A stretch of DNA of 64,000 bases from the NCBI RefSeq assembly GCF_001493375.1, contig NZ_LN929755.1:121161-185160 (forward strand). Reading direction: 5' to 3'. The notes beneath the pieces are model-generated. The model was not told where the DNA came from. It searched no databases and saw only the letters and a program-made list of their open reading frames with translations. The translations under genes were made by a program, and so were the position numbers. Of this stretch, positions 24,757 to 33,457 are shown piece after piece (position 1 is the first letter of the stretch; every line of letters begins with the position of its first letter). This DNA is from Streptomyces specialis. Its GTDB lineage: Bacteria > Actinomycetota > Actinomycetes > Streptomycetales > Streptomycetaceae.

Positions 24757-27066
24757 TCATGCTTCCGCCGGCATGGCGTCCCGTCCGGTGTCCTCCCCGG
24801 TGTCGATGCCGAACAGTTCCCGGAGCGTGGCGACGTTCGCCTCGGTGATCCGCCACAGCTCGCGCTGCCGGTCCCGCACGTCCGCGACGGCCGCCGCGTG
24901 GTCGTCCAGCAGGGACACGGCCCGTTCGGTCAGCCGGGCCGCCAGCGCGCGGTCGTGGACGGTGACCCCCCACTCGGGGCGGCCGATGTCGGCCAGGAAG
25001 TACGCCAGCTTCGGATGGGAGACCAGACTGATGATCGGTGTGCCGCAGCCGAACGGGATCATCCCCGCGTGCCCGCGCATCCCGATGACCAGCCTGGCGC
25101 GCCGGAAGACGTCCCGGATCTCGTCGTTGGTCCGCTCGTACAGCGGCTCGACGGGCAGCGACAGCCCGTGCTCGCGGCGCAGGTCGTGCACGAACCGCTC
25201 GTCGGTCGGCATGTGCGCGGCGTACCGCACGTCGGCGTGCCCGCGCAGGGTCCGCAGGGCGGTGGCCATCTGGGCGAGGAAGTGCCCGTAGTCGTGGCCG
25301 AAGCGCAGACCGGCCCGGTCGTAGGCGCAGTTGAGCAGTACCGTGTCGTCGCGCCGGTCCGCGTCCCGCCAGCCGGGCACCAGCCGCCGGGTGACGGTGG
25401 TCGGGCACGGCTGGTACAGCACCCGGTCGCGCAGCTCCTCGGGCAGCAGCTCCCTGACCCGTTCCACCGAGCCCCGGTTGCGCAGCCCGAAGAACGCCGA
25501 GCGCTCGACCAGGACGCGCAGGCTCTCGGTGAAGCGGCGGCGCCGGTAGCTCTGGCCGTCGAAGACGTTGTAGCCGACCGCGAAGACCGCCAGCGGCACG
25601 GTGAGCCGGGCCAGCGCCGCGTCCGGCACGTTCCACTGCCAGGCGCTGTTGCCGTTGGGCGCGGTGTCCGGCAGGAACAGCCCGCCGCCGCCGACCACGA
25701 GGCCGCGCCGGGCGTTGACCCGTTCCAGCGCGGCGTCGTCGAAGAGGCGGTGCGCGTGGACGGACGTCCAGCGGCCCGGGCCGGTGTCGGGGCCGAAGCA
25801 GAGCCGGACCGCCTCCGGCAGCACCTTGTCCCCCGCGTTCTCGCGCCCGTCGGCGAAGAGCGCCACGTGCGCGAGGCCGCCGTCCGACGCGGCGGCGGTC
25901 GCCGTGCCCGTGCCGGCCGTGGCGCCGGGGGCGTTCTCCCGCCGCGTCCGGTCGTACCAGGCGCGGCAGGTCGCGTCGGTGGGGTCGGCGTCGAGGCCCT
26001 GCCGCGCGTAGGCGCCGGCCCGCTCGTCCGCGCCGCGCAGCCAGGCCAGGCGGGCGAGCTGCGCGAAGACGCGGGCGGCGATGTCGGGCGCGGCGGTGGC
26101 CAGCAGCAGGTGCGTCTCCGCCTCGTCGTAGCGGGACATCGCCATCAGCGACATGCCGAGCGTCTGGTGGCACCGGGGCCGGTCCACGGCGGTGCCCATC
26201 ACGGGCGCCAGAACGTCCACGGCCTCCTCGTACCGGCCCTGCTGCCGGTACACCTCGGCGACCGCGCGGGCCAGGTCCACGGTGGGCCGGTCCCGCAGCA
26301 GCGGCTCGGCGCAGTGCAGCAGCAGGTCGGGATGCTTGGTGCCGGGCAGCGCGCAGTACGCGGCGCGGAAGGCCGCGTCGTCCATCGCGAACCGGCTCCT
26401 GGCCTCCTCGGCGGGCGCGAACCCGGACCCCGGCCCCGGCCCGTGCGGAAACCGGAGAACGGCGACGGTGTCCGGCACGGGCGTGTCGTCGAACAGGCGG
26501 CTCGCGAGGAAGTCGTACCGCGCGTCGATCCGCACCAGCACCCCGTCCAGGGCGGCGTCCAGACCGCCGGGGCCGGCGGCCAGGAGCCGGGCGCGCAGGG
26601 CGTCGTCCACCGCGTCCCGCTGGACGACCAGCAGCCCGTCGTCCGGCACAACCCGCCGCCCCTTGCCGGGCTCGTCCGTCCCGCCCGGGTGATCCGCGAG
26701 CGGCTGCGGGACCGCGCCGATCCCCTCGCGCATCCGCAGCAGCTCGCCGATGTCGCCGAGCACCACCATCCCCGGGTCCAGCGCGATGACCGTGTCGTGG
26801 TCCGCGAGCCGGAAGACGTCGGCCCGGCCGCCCGCGTCGGCCCGCCGCGCCAGCAGGCGCGGGTGGAGGCGGCGCGCCGCGTCGAGGGCGTCGTCCGGCA
26901 GTCCGGGGTGGAGCAGGACGAAGTCCTCGCACACGGCGGGGTTGGTCAGGGCCAGGCTGCGCAGCAGCGTGAGCAGACCGGGCAGCCGCTCCTCGTCGGC
27001 GTAGCAGGCGAACGCGACGCGGCGCTTGCCGGTCACCGGTCGTGAGTCGTCCGGCGCGTGTGTCAT
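24757..27066 (-). CDS. GT8-like / TPR / polysaccharide pyruvyltransferase fusion
   Basis: This 769-residue protein has three parts. Residues 14-230 resemble a GT8-type GT-A domain (RRVAFACYADEERLPG, later IALDPGMVVLGDI), but the metal-binding DxD is replaced by D97-P-G. Residues of about 265-385 are TPR-like helices (AEVYRQQGRYEEAVDVLAPV, RYDEAETHLLLA). Residues of about 395-740 match polysaccharide pyruvyltransferases: GRENAGDKVL, VVGGGGLFLPD, and MRGHAGMIPFGCGTPIISL. That family adds pyruvyl ketals to surface glycans. The ATG at 27066 overlaps the stop of the GT29-like gene, so the two are coupled. It is cytoplasmic by sequence. The fusion order is unusual. Confidence 0.78.
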   Translation of the reverse strand: MTHAPDDSRPVTGKRRVAFACYADEERLPGLLTLLRSLALTNPAVCEDFVLLHPGLPDDALDAARRLHPRLLARRADAGGRADVFRLADHDTVIALDPGMVVLGDIGELLRMREGIGAVPQPLADHPGGTDEPGKGRRVVPDDGLLVVQRDAVDDALRARLLAAGPGGLDAALDGVLVRIDARYDFLASRLFDDTPVPDTVAVLRFPHGPGPGSGFAPAEEARSRFAMDDAAFRAAYCALPGTKHPDLLLHCAEPLLRDRPTVDLARAVAEVYRQQGRYEEAVDVLAPVMGTAVDRPRCHQTLGMSLMAMSRYDEAETHLLLATAAPDIAARVFAQLARLAWLRGADERAGAYARQGLDADPTDATCRAWYDRTRRENAPGATAGTGTATAAASDGGLAHVALFADGRENAGDKVLPEAVRLCFGPDTGPGRWTSVHAHRLFDDAALERVNARRGLVVGGGGLFLPDTAPNGNSAWQWNVPDAALARLTVPLAVFAVGYNVFDGQSYRRRRFTESLRVLVERSAFFGLRNRGSVERVRELLPEELRDRVLYQPCPTTVTRRLVPGWRDADRRDDTVLLNCAYDRAGLRFGHDYGHFLAQMATALRTLRGHADVRYAAHMPTDERFVHDLRREHGLSLPVEPLYERTNDEIRDVFRRARLVIGMRGHAGMIPFGCGTPIISLVSHPKLAYFLADIGRPEWGVTVHDRALAARLTERAVSLLDDHAAAVADVRDRQRELWRITEANVATLRELFGIDTGEDTGRDAMPAEA

Positions 27067-28247
27067 CGAAGCGCGATCCTCATCCCGGTGCCGCAGTTCA
27101 CGTTCTTCGCGTGGGCCATGACCCACGCCCGCTCCTCGTCGCCCAGCTCCCCCGGGTGGTGCACGCCGAAGAGGTCGATGCGGGGGCTGACGTCGAGGAA
27201 GTCCAGCAGCCGGATCACGGCGAACGCGGTGCTGCCGCCGTCCGCCCGGCCGTCGCCGACCAGCGCCGGATCGTTCAGCGGCCGGCGCAGCGTCGCGTCG
27301 CCGAAGTACCGCTGCGCGCCCGGCACGAGGCGGCGGCGCAGCGCCTTCCGCCACGCGTCGGCGGACTCCCCGAAGACGAGCCGGATCTCCGCCGGGTGCC
27401 GCCACGCCGGGCCCTCCCAGGGGGCGCGGCCCCGGACGGACACCGCGTGCAGGTCGGTGCGGCCGTCGTCGGGCGCCGCGTCGTACCGCACCACGAGGTC
27501 GTACGGGTCGAGCCCGGCGCTCGGCTCGGCCCCGGGCGCGACGACGCAGGCGGTGCGGCCGGCTATCCGGCTCCGCAGGCCCGGCACGTCGATGGGCTCG
27601 CCGGGGGCGAGGAGCGGGTCGGGCATCCGGCCCTCGGCGGTCAGCCGCCGGTAGGCCGCGTAACGGGCGGCGAGCCGCCGCACCTCCGGGTCCCCGGCGC
27701 CGCGCCCGGAGATCCCGGCCTCGACGCGGGCGGCGAACTCCGTCCTGGCCTCGGCGGCGGGCCCGGCGAACGCGGCGCCGAGGCCCGCGTCCTCCAGGCA
27801 GGAGCGGATCTCCTTCAGCACGCCGAGCCGGCGGGCGATGTCCTCGCCGTCGCCGGTGTCCTGCCGGAGGGCGAGGTGCCGTTCGTAGGCGTCGACCGCC
27901 TCCTCGTTCCGCCCGAGCGCCTCGGCGGCCAGGCCGCGCAGCCGCCAGGCGCCCCGCGACCGGGCGCGGAGCGCGGTCGCGGTGTCGGCGAGGGACAGGG
28001 CGAGCCGGTTCTCGCGCTCGCCGCCCGCTTCGAGGGCGCGGTTGCCGGTGGCGAGCAGGGCGTCGAACGTCTCGTCGGGACCGGCCGTCAGGAGGGTGCC
28101 GATGGCGGCGGCGAGCCGCTCGTCGCGCGAGCCTCCGAGGTACTCGGCGCAGCCGCGCACCGCCCGCGCCGTCAGCTCCTCCTGACGCGCGGCGTCACGC
28201 CGCCGCGCCCCGAGCAGCCCCGACAACGCCCTTGTCGCCTTTGCCAT
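27063..28247 (-). CDS. TPR protein with GT29/sialyltransferase-like domain
   Basis: This 394-residue protein has an N-terminal half of TPR-like helices (about 30-180, for example AEALGRNEEAVDAYERHLAL). The C-terminal half resembles GT29 glycosyltransferases: VVAPGAEPSAGLDPYDLVVR (residues 235-254, like the sialylmotif L start), then TDLHAVS (264-270), and GGSTAFAVIRLLDFL with IDLFGVHH (337-364), like the sialylmotif S pattern of small residues followed by a D-x-x-G strand. Such enzymes move a sugar from a CMP-donor to a glycan. The ATG at 28247 is the plausible start. It is translationally coupled to the pyruvyltransferase fusion. The GT29 call is by motif only. Confidence 0.6.
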   Translation of the reverse strand: MAKATRALSGLLGARRRDAARQEELTARAVRGCAEYLGGSRDERLAAAIGTLLTAGPDETFDALLATGNRALEAGGERENRLALSLADTATALRARSRGAWRLRGLAAEALGRNEEAVDAYERHLALRQDTGDGEDIARRLGVLKEIRSCLEDAGLGAAFAGPAAEARTEFAARVEAGISGRGAGDPEVRRLAARYAAYRRLTAEGRMPDPLLAPGEPIDVPGLRSRIAGRTACVVAPGAEPSAGLDPYDLVVRYDAAPDDGRTDLHAVSVRGRAPWEGPAWRHPAEIRLVFGESADAWRKALRRRLVPGAQRYFGDATLRRPLNDPALVGDGRADGGSTAFAVIRLLDFLDVSPRIDLFGVHHPGELGDEERAWVMAHAKNVNCGTGMRIALR

Positions 28248-28282
28248 GCCGTCGCGCTCCACCGTTCTGGGACAGGAAGCCG

Positions 28283-28297
28283 ACTGTGCCCCACAGT
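28283..28297. promoter_or_regulatory. Operator-like inverted repeat before glycan genes
   Basis: ACTGTG-CCC-CACAGT is a perfect 6-bp inverted repeat 36 bp upstream of the GT29-like start codon, positioned where a repressor would block the two-gene operon. The regulator is unknown. Confidence 0.4.
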
Positions 28298-28326
28298 GGG
28301 CCCGCGAAAGCGACTTCCGTGCGTCT

Positions 28327-28359
28327 GCCCGGTGAACAGTAGTCGTCGGAACACCGGGC
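28327..28359 (-). terminator. Hairpin after uracil-DNA glycosylase gene
   Basis: GCCCGGTG (28327-28334) pairs with CACCGGGC (28352-28359) around a 17-nt loop, just after the glycosylase stop at 28381 on the minus strand. It probably separates that gene from the glycan operon. Confidence 0.45.
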
Positions 28360-28380
28360 GCGATATCCCGCGTCGGACGG

Positions 28381-29115
28381 TCAGGGCGCCAGCCCCGCCG
28401 CGTCCCGGGCCGCGCCAAGGACGTCCAGGAGCATGTCGGGGGTGAGCCGACCGGTGAAGGTGTTGCGCTGGCTGACGTGGTAGCACCCGAAGACCCGCAG
28501 GTCACCGAGGTCGAGGCGGACTCCGTGCCCGAACGCGGGCCGGGGCCGGGGCACGTCCCACCCGGCCTCGGCCAGCGCGGGCAGCGCGGACTGCCAGCCG
28601 AACGCGCCGAGGACGACGACGGCCCGCAGGTGGGGCCGCAGCAGCCGCAGTTCGCCCAGCAGCCAGGGGCGGCAGGTCGCGCGCTCGGCGGGCGTCGGCT
28701 TGTTGGCGGGCGGGGCGCAGTGCACGGGCGCCGTGACGCGCACGCCGCGCAGCGCGAGCCCGTCGTCGCGATAGGTGGCGGTGGCCTGGCTGGCGAGGCC
28801 CACGGCGTGCAGGGCGGCGTAGAGCACGTCGCCCGAGCGGTCCCCGGTGAACATGCGCCCGGTGCGGTTCCCGCCGTGCGCCGCCGGCGCCAGCCCGATC
28901 ACCAGCAGCCGCGCGTCGGCGGGCCCGAACCCGGGCACCGGCCTGCCCCAGTACTCCCACGACGCGAACGCCGCCCGCCGCTCCCGCGCGACCTCCTCCC
29001 GCCACGCGACCAGCCGCGGACAGGCCCGGCACCCGGTCACGGCGGCGTCCAGCTCGGCCATGCCGCGCGCGGCGGCCCCGTCCAGGACCGGATCCGTCTC
29101 GTTCATCGGGTCCAT
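28381..29115 (-). CDS. Uracil-DNA glycosylase, family 5 (UDGb) type
   Basis: This 244-residue DNA repair enzyme carries the family motif 1 GLAPAAHGGNRTGRMFTGD (active-site region lacking the polar Asp, as in UDGb) and a late motif CYHVSQRNTFTGRLT corresponding to the HPSxxN-type DNA-intercalation loop. A CRACP pair near the N-terminus (TGCRACPRL), with further Cys (CAPP, CRPW), fits the four Fe-S cluster cysteines of families 4 and 5. UDGb removes uracil and other deaminated bases from DNA. The ATG at 29115 (MDPMNETD) was chosen; a second ATG at 29106 is possible and neither has a strong ribosome site. The gene stands alone. Confidence 0.88.
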   Translation of the reverse strand: MDPMNETDPVLDGAAARGMAELDAAVTGCRACPRLVAWREEVARERRAAFASWEYWGRPVPGFGPADARLLVIGLAPAAHGGNRTGRMFTGDRSGDVLYAALHAVGLASQATATYRDDGLALRGVRVTAPVHCAPPANKPTPAERATCRPWLLGELRLLRPHLRAVVVLGAFGWQSALPALAEAGWDVPRPRPAFGHGVRLDLGDLRVFGCYHVSQRNTFTGRLTPDMLLDVLGAARDAAGLAP

Positions 29116-29613
29116 GGTGCCGCAGGAGCCGCGCCGCTCACCCGGCTGCCGGAGGCGGGCCGTACGGTCGCGGCCCGAGCCCGTCCGGTCGGTGCGGTGA
29201 GCTTTCCGCCTGCCCATAGATTCGCTCTTATCAATCCGACTTGATTTGCTATCGGGAACAGTCTGGCCGGTGCGCCTCCGCGCATGCCAGCATCCAGGCG
29301 GCAACGCTTCGCCCTTTCCTCGCGAACATGGGCGACTGCGGACCGTGCTGGATCAGCATGGAATTTCGGGGGGAAGACCACGTGTGCGCAGTGACGCATC
29401 GCGCGCGCCGATGCGGCGAACCGTCGGTGCGCGATCGTTCGGCGACAGCACCGTCCAGGCAAGCTGTTCCCGGTCGCACACGCACACACGCCGAGGGCGG
29501 TGTGACGTGTCCACGTGCGTAGTCCCGAGATCCTCGAAGCCCCTGTGACGCCGACTCATGCGCGCGGCGGGGCCGAAGTCCGTCGCGATCTCGAACGACA
29601 GGAAGGGACCGTC
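29116..29613. other. Intergenic region between glycosylase and secreted protein
   Basis: These 498 bp lie between divergent genes. The stretch 29218-29262 is relatively AT-rich and may hold the glycosylase promoter. The part nearer 29614 holds a CA-rich tract (29476-29490) and ends in AGGAAGGGA, the ribosome site of the secreted protein. I see no convincing gene. Confidence 0.4.
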
Positions 29614-30042
29614 ATGAAGTTCAAAAACCCCCTCAAGAGCCTGCGGCGGCGCCGTTTCACGGTGCCCGCGGCCATCGCCGGCGCACTGGCCATGACCGTG
29701 TTCGCCGCGACTCCCGCCTCGGCGATGTACATCGATTACAGCCCCGGGGAAATCGGGTCCGGATGGGACTTCAACGATGTCTGTCGCCCCGGCACTGTCT
29801 GTGTCTGGGATTCGCTGATCGTCATGGGCAACTCGGTGCCCGAGGGTCGCTATTCCGATTACGGCACCTACGTCATCGGCGTCAACCGTGGCGATCACAC
29901 CATTTGGAACAACCAGTTCGGTGATGACCGCGTACAACTCTGCCACGACATCGCCGGCACCGACTGCCCCGTGACGCTCCACCCGGATCAGGCGGCCCAC
30001 GGTTCGATCGCCGAGTACTGGTCGATCAAGCTGCTCCCGTAG
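29614..30042 (+). CDS. Small secreted protein, possible peptidase inhibitor I36-like
   Basis: This 142-residue precursor has a Sec signal peptide: KSLRRRRF basic region, hydrophobic AAIAGALAMTVFAA, cleavage after TPASA. The mature part is about 105 residues with four cysteines (CRPGTVC and CHDIAGTDC), probably two disulfides. The spacing VCVWDS, then YVIGVNRGDHTIWNNQF, resembles the beta-sandwich peptidase inhibitor I36 / crystallin-like group in Streptomyces; this is a weak match. The ATG at 29614 follows AGGAAGGGA at good distance. It stands alone with its own terminator and is probably released to the medium. Confidence 0.7.
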   Translation: MKFKNPLKSLRRRRFTVPAAIAGALAMTVFAATPASAMYIDYSPGEIGSGWDFNDVCRPGTVCVWDSLIVMGNSVPEGRYSDYGTYVIGVNRGDHTIWNNQFGDDRVQLCHDIAGTDCPVTLHPDQAAHGSIAEYWSIKLLP

Positions 30043-30066
30043 CCATCACCACCCGGCTCACCCGGT

Positions 30067-30095
30067 GGACCGGTCCTCGTGTCACGGGCCGGTCC
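30067..30095. terminator. Hairpin between secreted protein and TPR gene
   Basis: GGACCGG (30067-30073) pairs with CCGGTCC (30089-30095) over a 15-nt loop, between convergent genes ending at 30042 and 30217. Confidence 0.45.
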
Positions 30096-30216
30096 GCCGA
30101 CTGGGCGGGCGGAGAACACCGTTGTCGTATGCGGGCGATGCGCGCCGTCCACCGACGTATCCCCGGCGGCGGGGCGGTGTGCCGCGCCTGTCTCCCGTCG
30201 TGGTCGTCGCTCCCCG

Positions 30217-31239
30217 TCACGCGGGTGTCGGTCGGGGGGTGTTGAGGGTTCGGGAGCGTTCGTGGAGGGTGCGGGCTGTGGCGTTGGAGAGGTAGGGGCG
30301 CAGGCGGGCCTTCATGGTGGCCACGCGTTCGTCGGCCTGGCCGGACTGGAGGTAGGGATATTCGTCCAGGACGCCGTGCCAGGTGGCGCAGGCTGCTTCG
30401 AGGTGGCCAAGCTCCAACTGCCGTTCCGCCAGGTGGGCATTGAAGCGGACCCGCGCGCGGCGTCGGTGTTTGTCCAAGAGCCTGGAGTGCAACTCCAGGG
30501 ACGCCACGCTCCCGGCGACATCGCCCAGCTCGTAGCGGACCTGGGCGGTGATCTGAGCCACCGTTGACGGGCCGAACTGGCCTGAGCCCTCTCCCCGGTT
30601 CTCCGCCTGCTCCATCGCGGTCTCGGTCTCCGCCAGGGCCCGGAGCGCCTTTTTGCCGTCGCCGTTGGCGGCCAGGACGTGTGCGTGCTGTCCCGCGAAG
30701 AACGAGCGCCTCCGTGGCCCGGCGTCCGGGGCTGCCGTGGCGGCGGTGGACAGGCGCAGTGCGGTGGAGGCGTCTCCGAGGCTCATCGCCTGGACGGACA
30801 TTCCCCGGAGGATGGTGCAGTACAGCAGGTGGTCCTCGGCGGCACCGGCGAGTTCCAGGGCCTTGGCGTAGTACCGCTGGGCGAGACCGTGCGCGCCCTC
30901 GTCCACAGCCATCCAGCCGGTGAGATAGCAGAGGTTTGACGCCGCGGAGAGCAGGGCCGTGCGCACCTCCTCCGAGCCTTCTGCCCGCAGGCAGGGCGCC
31001 ACGGTGTTGATCAGGAAACTCGCGGCGACCGGCCGGGTGTCACGCCCACCGAACTCACCGTCCCTGCGATCCAGCAAATCCGTCATGCTGGTCACCGCCT
31101 CGAGGTCGGCCATGCCGATGCGCCGGACCTGTTGCCCCTGGACGGCTTCTAGGCGGCCCACGACGTCATGCCACCCGGGAATGGACAGCGCGGCCGAGTA
31201 GAGACTGACGTGCAGTACCCCGCGTCGGGAGGGATCCAT
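30217..31239 (-). pseudogene. TPR regulator copy lacking its HTH domain
   Basis: This 340-residue frame aligns throughout with the C-terminal three-quarters of the regulator at 31985-33322 (DPSRRG, SLYSAALSIPGWHDVVGRLE, GMSVQA; the last 60 residues are nearly identical). The N-terminal helix-turn-helix is missing: an in-frame TGA lies a few codons upstream of the residual ISTVEELVDLC. AGGAG sits 4 nt before the ATG at 31239, so a TPR-only protein could still be made. A GTG at 31260 is an alternative start. It is separated from the full-length gene by a toxin-antitoxin pair. Either a truncated duplicate or a functional HTH-less partner. Confidence 0.75.
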
Positions 31240-31331
31240 ATCACTCCTACAAAGGTCCACCAGTTCCTCGACGGTACTGATACCCGCCGGTCAGGACTGG
31301 GGAAGTCGGATGACCGGGGTCACGGCAGAAA

Positions 31332-31586
31332 TCAGGGTTTCGGCACACGCCCCACAGTCTCGATACCCACGATCAGCGGCTCGTTGCTGACGATCCGATA
31401 CAGCACGCGATAACGGCCGACATGAATGCGCAAATGATCAGAGCCATAGGGCTGCGCCCCGGGCGGCCGTGGATTCTTCCTCAGCAGGTTCACCGCGTCG
31501 AGTACGTGATCAACCCCGCCGGGGTCGTCCTTTTGGTATTTCGCCAGTGATCTCTTAGCCCCGGAGGACCACGTCACCCTGCTCAC
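31332..31586 (-). CDS. RelE/ParE-superfamily toxin
   Basis: This 84-residue basic protein has the RelE-type fold signatures: VTWSSGAKRSLAKYQKDD at the start and HVGRYRVLYRIVSNEPLIVG near the end, where Arg and Tyr residues are catalytic or RNA-contacting in RelE. RelE toxins cleave mRNA on the ribosome; ParE relatives poison gyrase. The GTG start at 31586 overlaps the antitoxin stop (GTGA), the usual antitoxin-first coupling. The pair sits between two paralogous TPR regulators, which suggests insertion as a small mobile cassette. Confidence 0.88.
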   Translation of the reverse strand: MSRVTWSSGAKRSLAKYQKDDPGGVDHVLDAVNLLRKNPRPPGAQPYGSDHLRIHVGRYRVLYRIVSNEPLIVGIETVGRVPKP

Positions 31587-31900
31587 GCGTCATCCCCGCC
31601 CCAGCCCCGCAACTCGGAGACGACATCCTCGTGATTCAGGCTGTCGTCCTCGCCCCGCAGCCGGGCGATTTCGTTTCGGGCGAGGGCCAACGCGTCGCGC
31701 AGGTCTTCCCAGTCCGCCGTGCTGATCATGAGCGCCAGCACCTCGTCTCCATCGGTGAGCGCGACACGCCGGCGCTCCGACCCGACCCGCGCGGCCAGCG
31801 CCCTCAACTCCGCTGCGGCAGCACCGACATCGAGACTGCCGTCGGGCGCGGTCTCGTCATCGTCGCGGACACCCTCCATGAGGGCGTTGATGGCGTCCAT
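31583..31900 (-). CDS. Antitoxin partner, Phd/YefM-like
   Basis: This 105-residue acidic protein directly precedes the toxin gene. Its middle segment (VDLAAL-like: RRVALTDGDEVLALMISTADWEDLRDALAL) matches the Phd/YefM pattern of a beta strand with a DG turn followed by a D-x-E helix. The acidic C-terminal tail (EDVVSELRGWGGDDA) probably wraps the toxin. The N-terminus is longer than usual. The ATG at 31900 follows AGGGAG. Such antitoxins repress their own promoter; imperfect inverted GGTA/TACC elements lie at 31917-31962. Confidence 0.82.
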   Translation of the reverse strand: MDAINALMEGVRDDDETAPDGSLDVGAAAAELRALAARVGSERRRVALTDGDEVLALMISTADWEDLRDALALARNEIARLRGEDDSLNHEDVVSELRGWGGDDA

Positions 31901-31984
31901 ACCACTCCCTGACGTCTACCGTTCGTGCGGCAATGGTCTCAGACGGTAACGGCCAGGGCCAGAACGCCTGGCGGTCACTTCCCG

Positions 31985-33322
31985 TCACGCGGGTGTGGGG
32001 CGGGGGGTGTTGAGGGTTCGGGAACGTTCGTGGAGGGTGCGGGCTGTGGCATTGGAGAGGTAGGGGCGCAGGCGGGCTTTCATGGTGGCCACGCGCTCGT
32101 CGGCGTAGCCGGACTGGAGGTAGGGGTAGTCATCGAGTACACCGTGCCAGGTGGCGCAGGCTGCTTCGAGGTGGCCAAGCTCCAACTGCCGTTCCGCCAG
32201 GAGCGCGCCGCACCTGACCCGGGTACGGCGGCGCCGTGTGTCCACCAGCTTGCTGTGCAGCCCAAGGGACTCCAGGCTTCCCGCCACGTCGCCCAGCCCG
32301 TACCGGACTTCGGCCACGTGGTAAGCGACCGTGTCCGGACCGTAGCCACGTGTCTTGGTCTCCGCCTTGTCCATGGACGTCTCCGTGACACGGATGGCGC
32401 GGAGGGCGTTCTGCCGTTCTCCCGAGGCCGCGTAGGCATGTGCCTGGTGTCCCGCGAAGAACGCGCGGGTCCGGTGATCGGCGTCCGGGGTGACCGCTGC
32501 GGCGGTCGCCAGCCGGAGCGCGGTGGGGGCGTCACCAACGCCCAGCGCCTGGACGGACATTCCCCGGAGGATGGTGCAGTACAGCAGGTGGTCCTCGGCG
32601 GCACCGGCCAGTTCCAGCCCCTTGACGTAGTACCGCTGGGCGAGTCCATGCGCGCCTTCGTCCATGGCCATCCAGCCGGTGACGAAGCAGAGGTTCGACG
32701 CGGCGGAGAGCATGGCCGTGCGCACGTCCTCGGACGCGTCCGCCCGCAGGTGCGCAGCCACGGTGTTGGCCAGGAAGACCGCTGCCATCGGGCGCGTCTC
32801 GCGACCGCCGAACTGGGTGTCCCGCTGGCTCAGCAGATCCGTCATGCTGGTCACCGCCTCGACATCGGCCATGCCGATGCGCCGGACCTGTTGCCCCTGA
32901 ACGGCTTCCAGGCGGCCCACCACGTCATGCCACCCGGGAATGGACAGTGCGGCGGAGTAGAGACTGATGTGCAGTATCCCGCGTCGGGAGGGATCCATAT
33001 CACTCCTACAAAGATCGATCAACTCCTCGACCGTACCCATACCCGCCCGGCTGTTCGGATCCTCGGCGGGCGGGGGAAAACCCGCGTCAACGTGGGTGAC
33101 CGGGCGGCCCAGCCGTCGTGACAGGACTTCGACGATGAACGGGCGTGCCTCCTCGCGGGGCATCGTGCCCGCCAGCCAGTTGCTCACGGAAGGCTGCCGG
33201 TAATGGAGCCGGACGCCCGACTGCCCGGCCAGCCGGTTCACCGCCCTGGCGAACTGGTCGCCGCGCAGGCGTGATTGCTTGAAGAGTCTTTCCAGCCTGA
33301 CGTTTGGCGTGCGCTCACCCAT
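31985..33322 (-). CDS. XRE-type HTH and TPR-domain regulator
   Basis: This 445-residue protein has an N-terminal DNA-binding region (about residues 5-80: RLERLFKQSRLRGDQFARAV, then YRQPSVSNWLAGTMP as recognition helix) and a long C-terminal series of TPR-like helices (GLAQRYYVKGLELAGAAEDH and following). This is the layout of actinomycete regulators related to peptide-sensing RRNPP-type or BldC-independent TPR families. The ATG at 33322 was chosen; 33349 is in frame with AAGG upstream. An internal AGGAG-TGAT-ATG at MDPSRRG could yield an HTH-less form equal to the truncated copy downstream. It is divergent from the small operon at 33458, a probable target. Confidence 0.8.
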   Translation of the reverse strand: MGERTPNVRLERLFKQSRLRGDQFARAVNRLAGQSGVRLHYRQPSVSNWLAGTMPREEARPFIVEVLSRRLGRPVTHVDAGFPPPAEDPNSRAGMGTVEELIDLCRSDMDPSRRGILHISLYSAALSIPGWHDVVGRLEAVQGQQVRRIGMADVEAVTSMTDLLSQRDTQFGGRETRPMAAVFLANTVAAHLRADASEDVRTAMLSAASNLCFVTGWMAMDEGAHGLAQRYYVKGLELAGAAEDHLLYCTILRGMSVQALGVGDAPTALRLATAAAVTPDADHRTRAFFAGHQAHAYAASGERQNALRAIRVTETSMDKAETKTRGYGPDTVAYHVAEVRYGLGDVAGSLESLGLHSKLVDTRRRRTRVRCGALLAERQLELGHLEAACATWHGVLDDYPYLQSGYADERVATMKARLRPYLSNATARTLHERSRTLNTPRPTPA

Positions 33323-33368
33323 CAGTTCACCGAACCTCGTTGATGGCATTGATGCCTTGCGGAACCAC

Positions 33369-33398
33369 TTGACAGCCCGTCCCTCACACGACGGTACC
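33369..33398 (+). promoter_or_regulatory. Candidate promoter of small zinc-ribbon operon
   Basis: TTGACA (33369-33374) is a perfect -35 followed after 18 bp by GGTACC (33393-33398), a poor -10 that is part of a CGGTACCG palindrome. It is 60 bp upstream of the ATG at 33458 and lies in the divergent region shared with the TPR regulator. Confidence 0.35.
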
Positions 33399-33457
33399 GC
33401 TCACATGCTGCTCTGCGTTGTGCTTGGTGCGCAAGCAGTGACGACGAAGGAGTGGAG

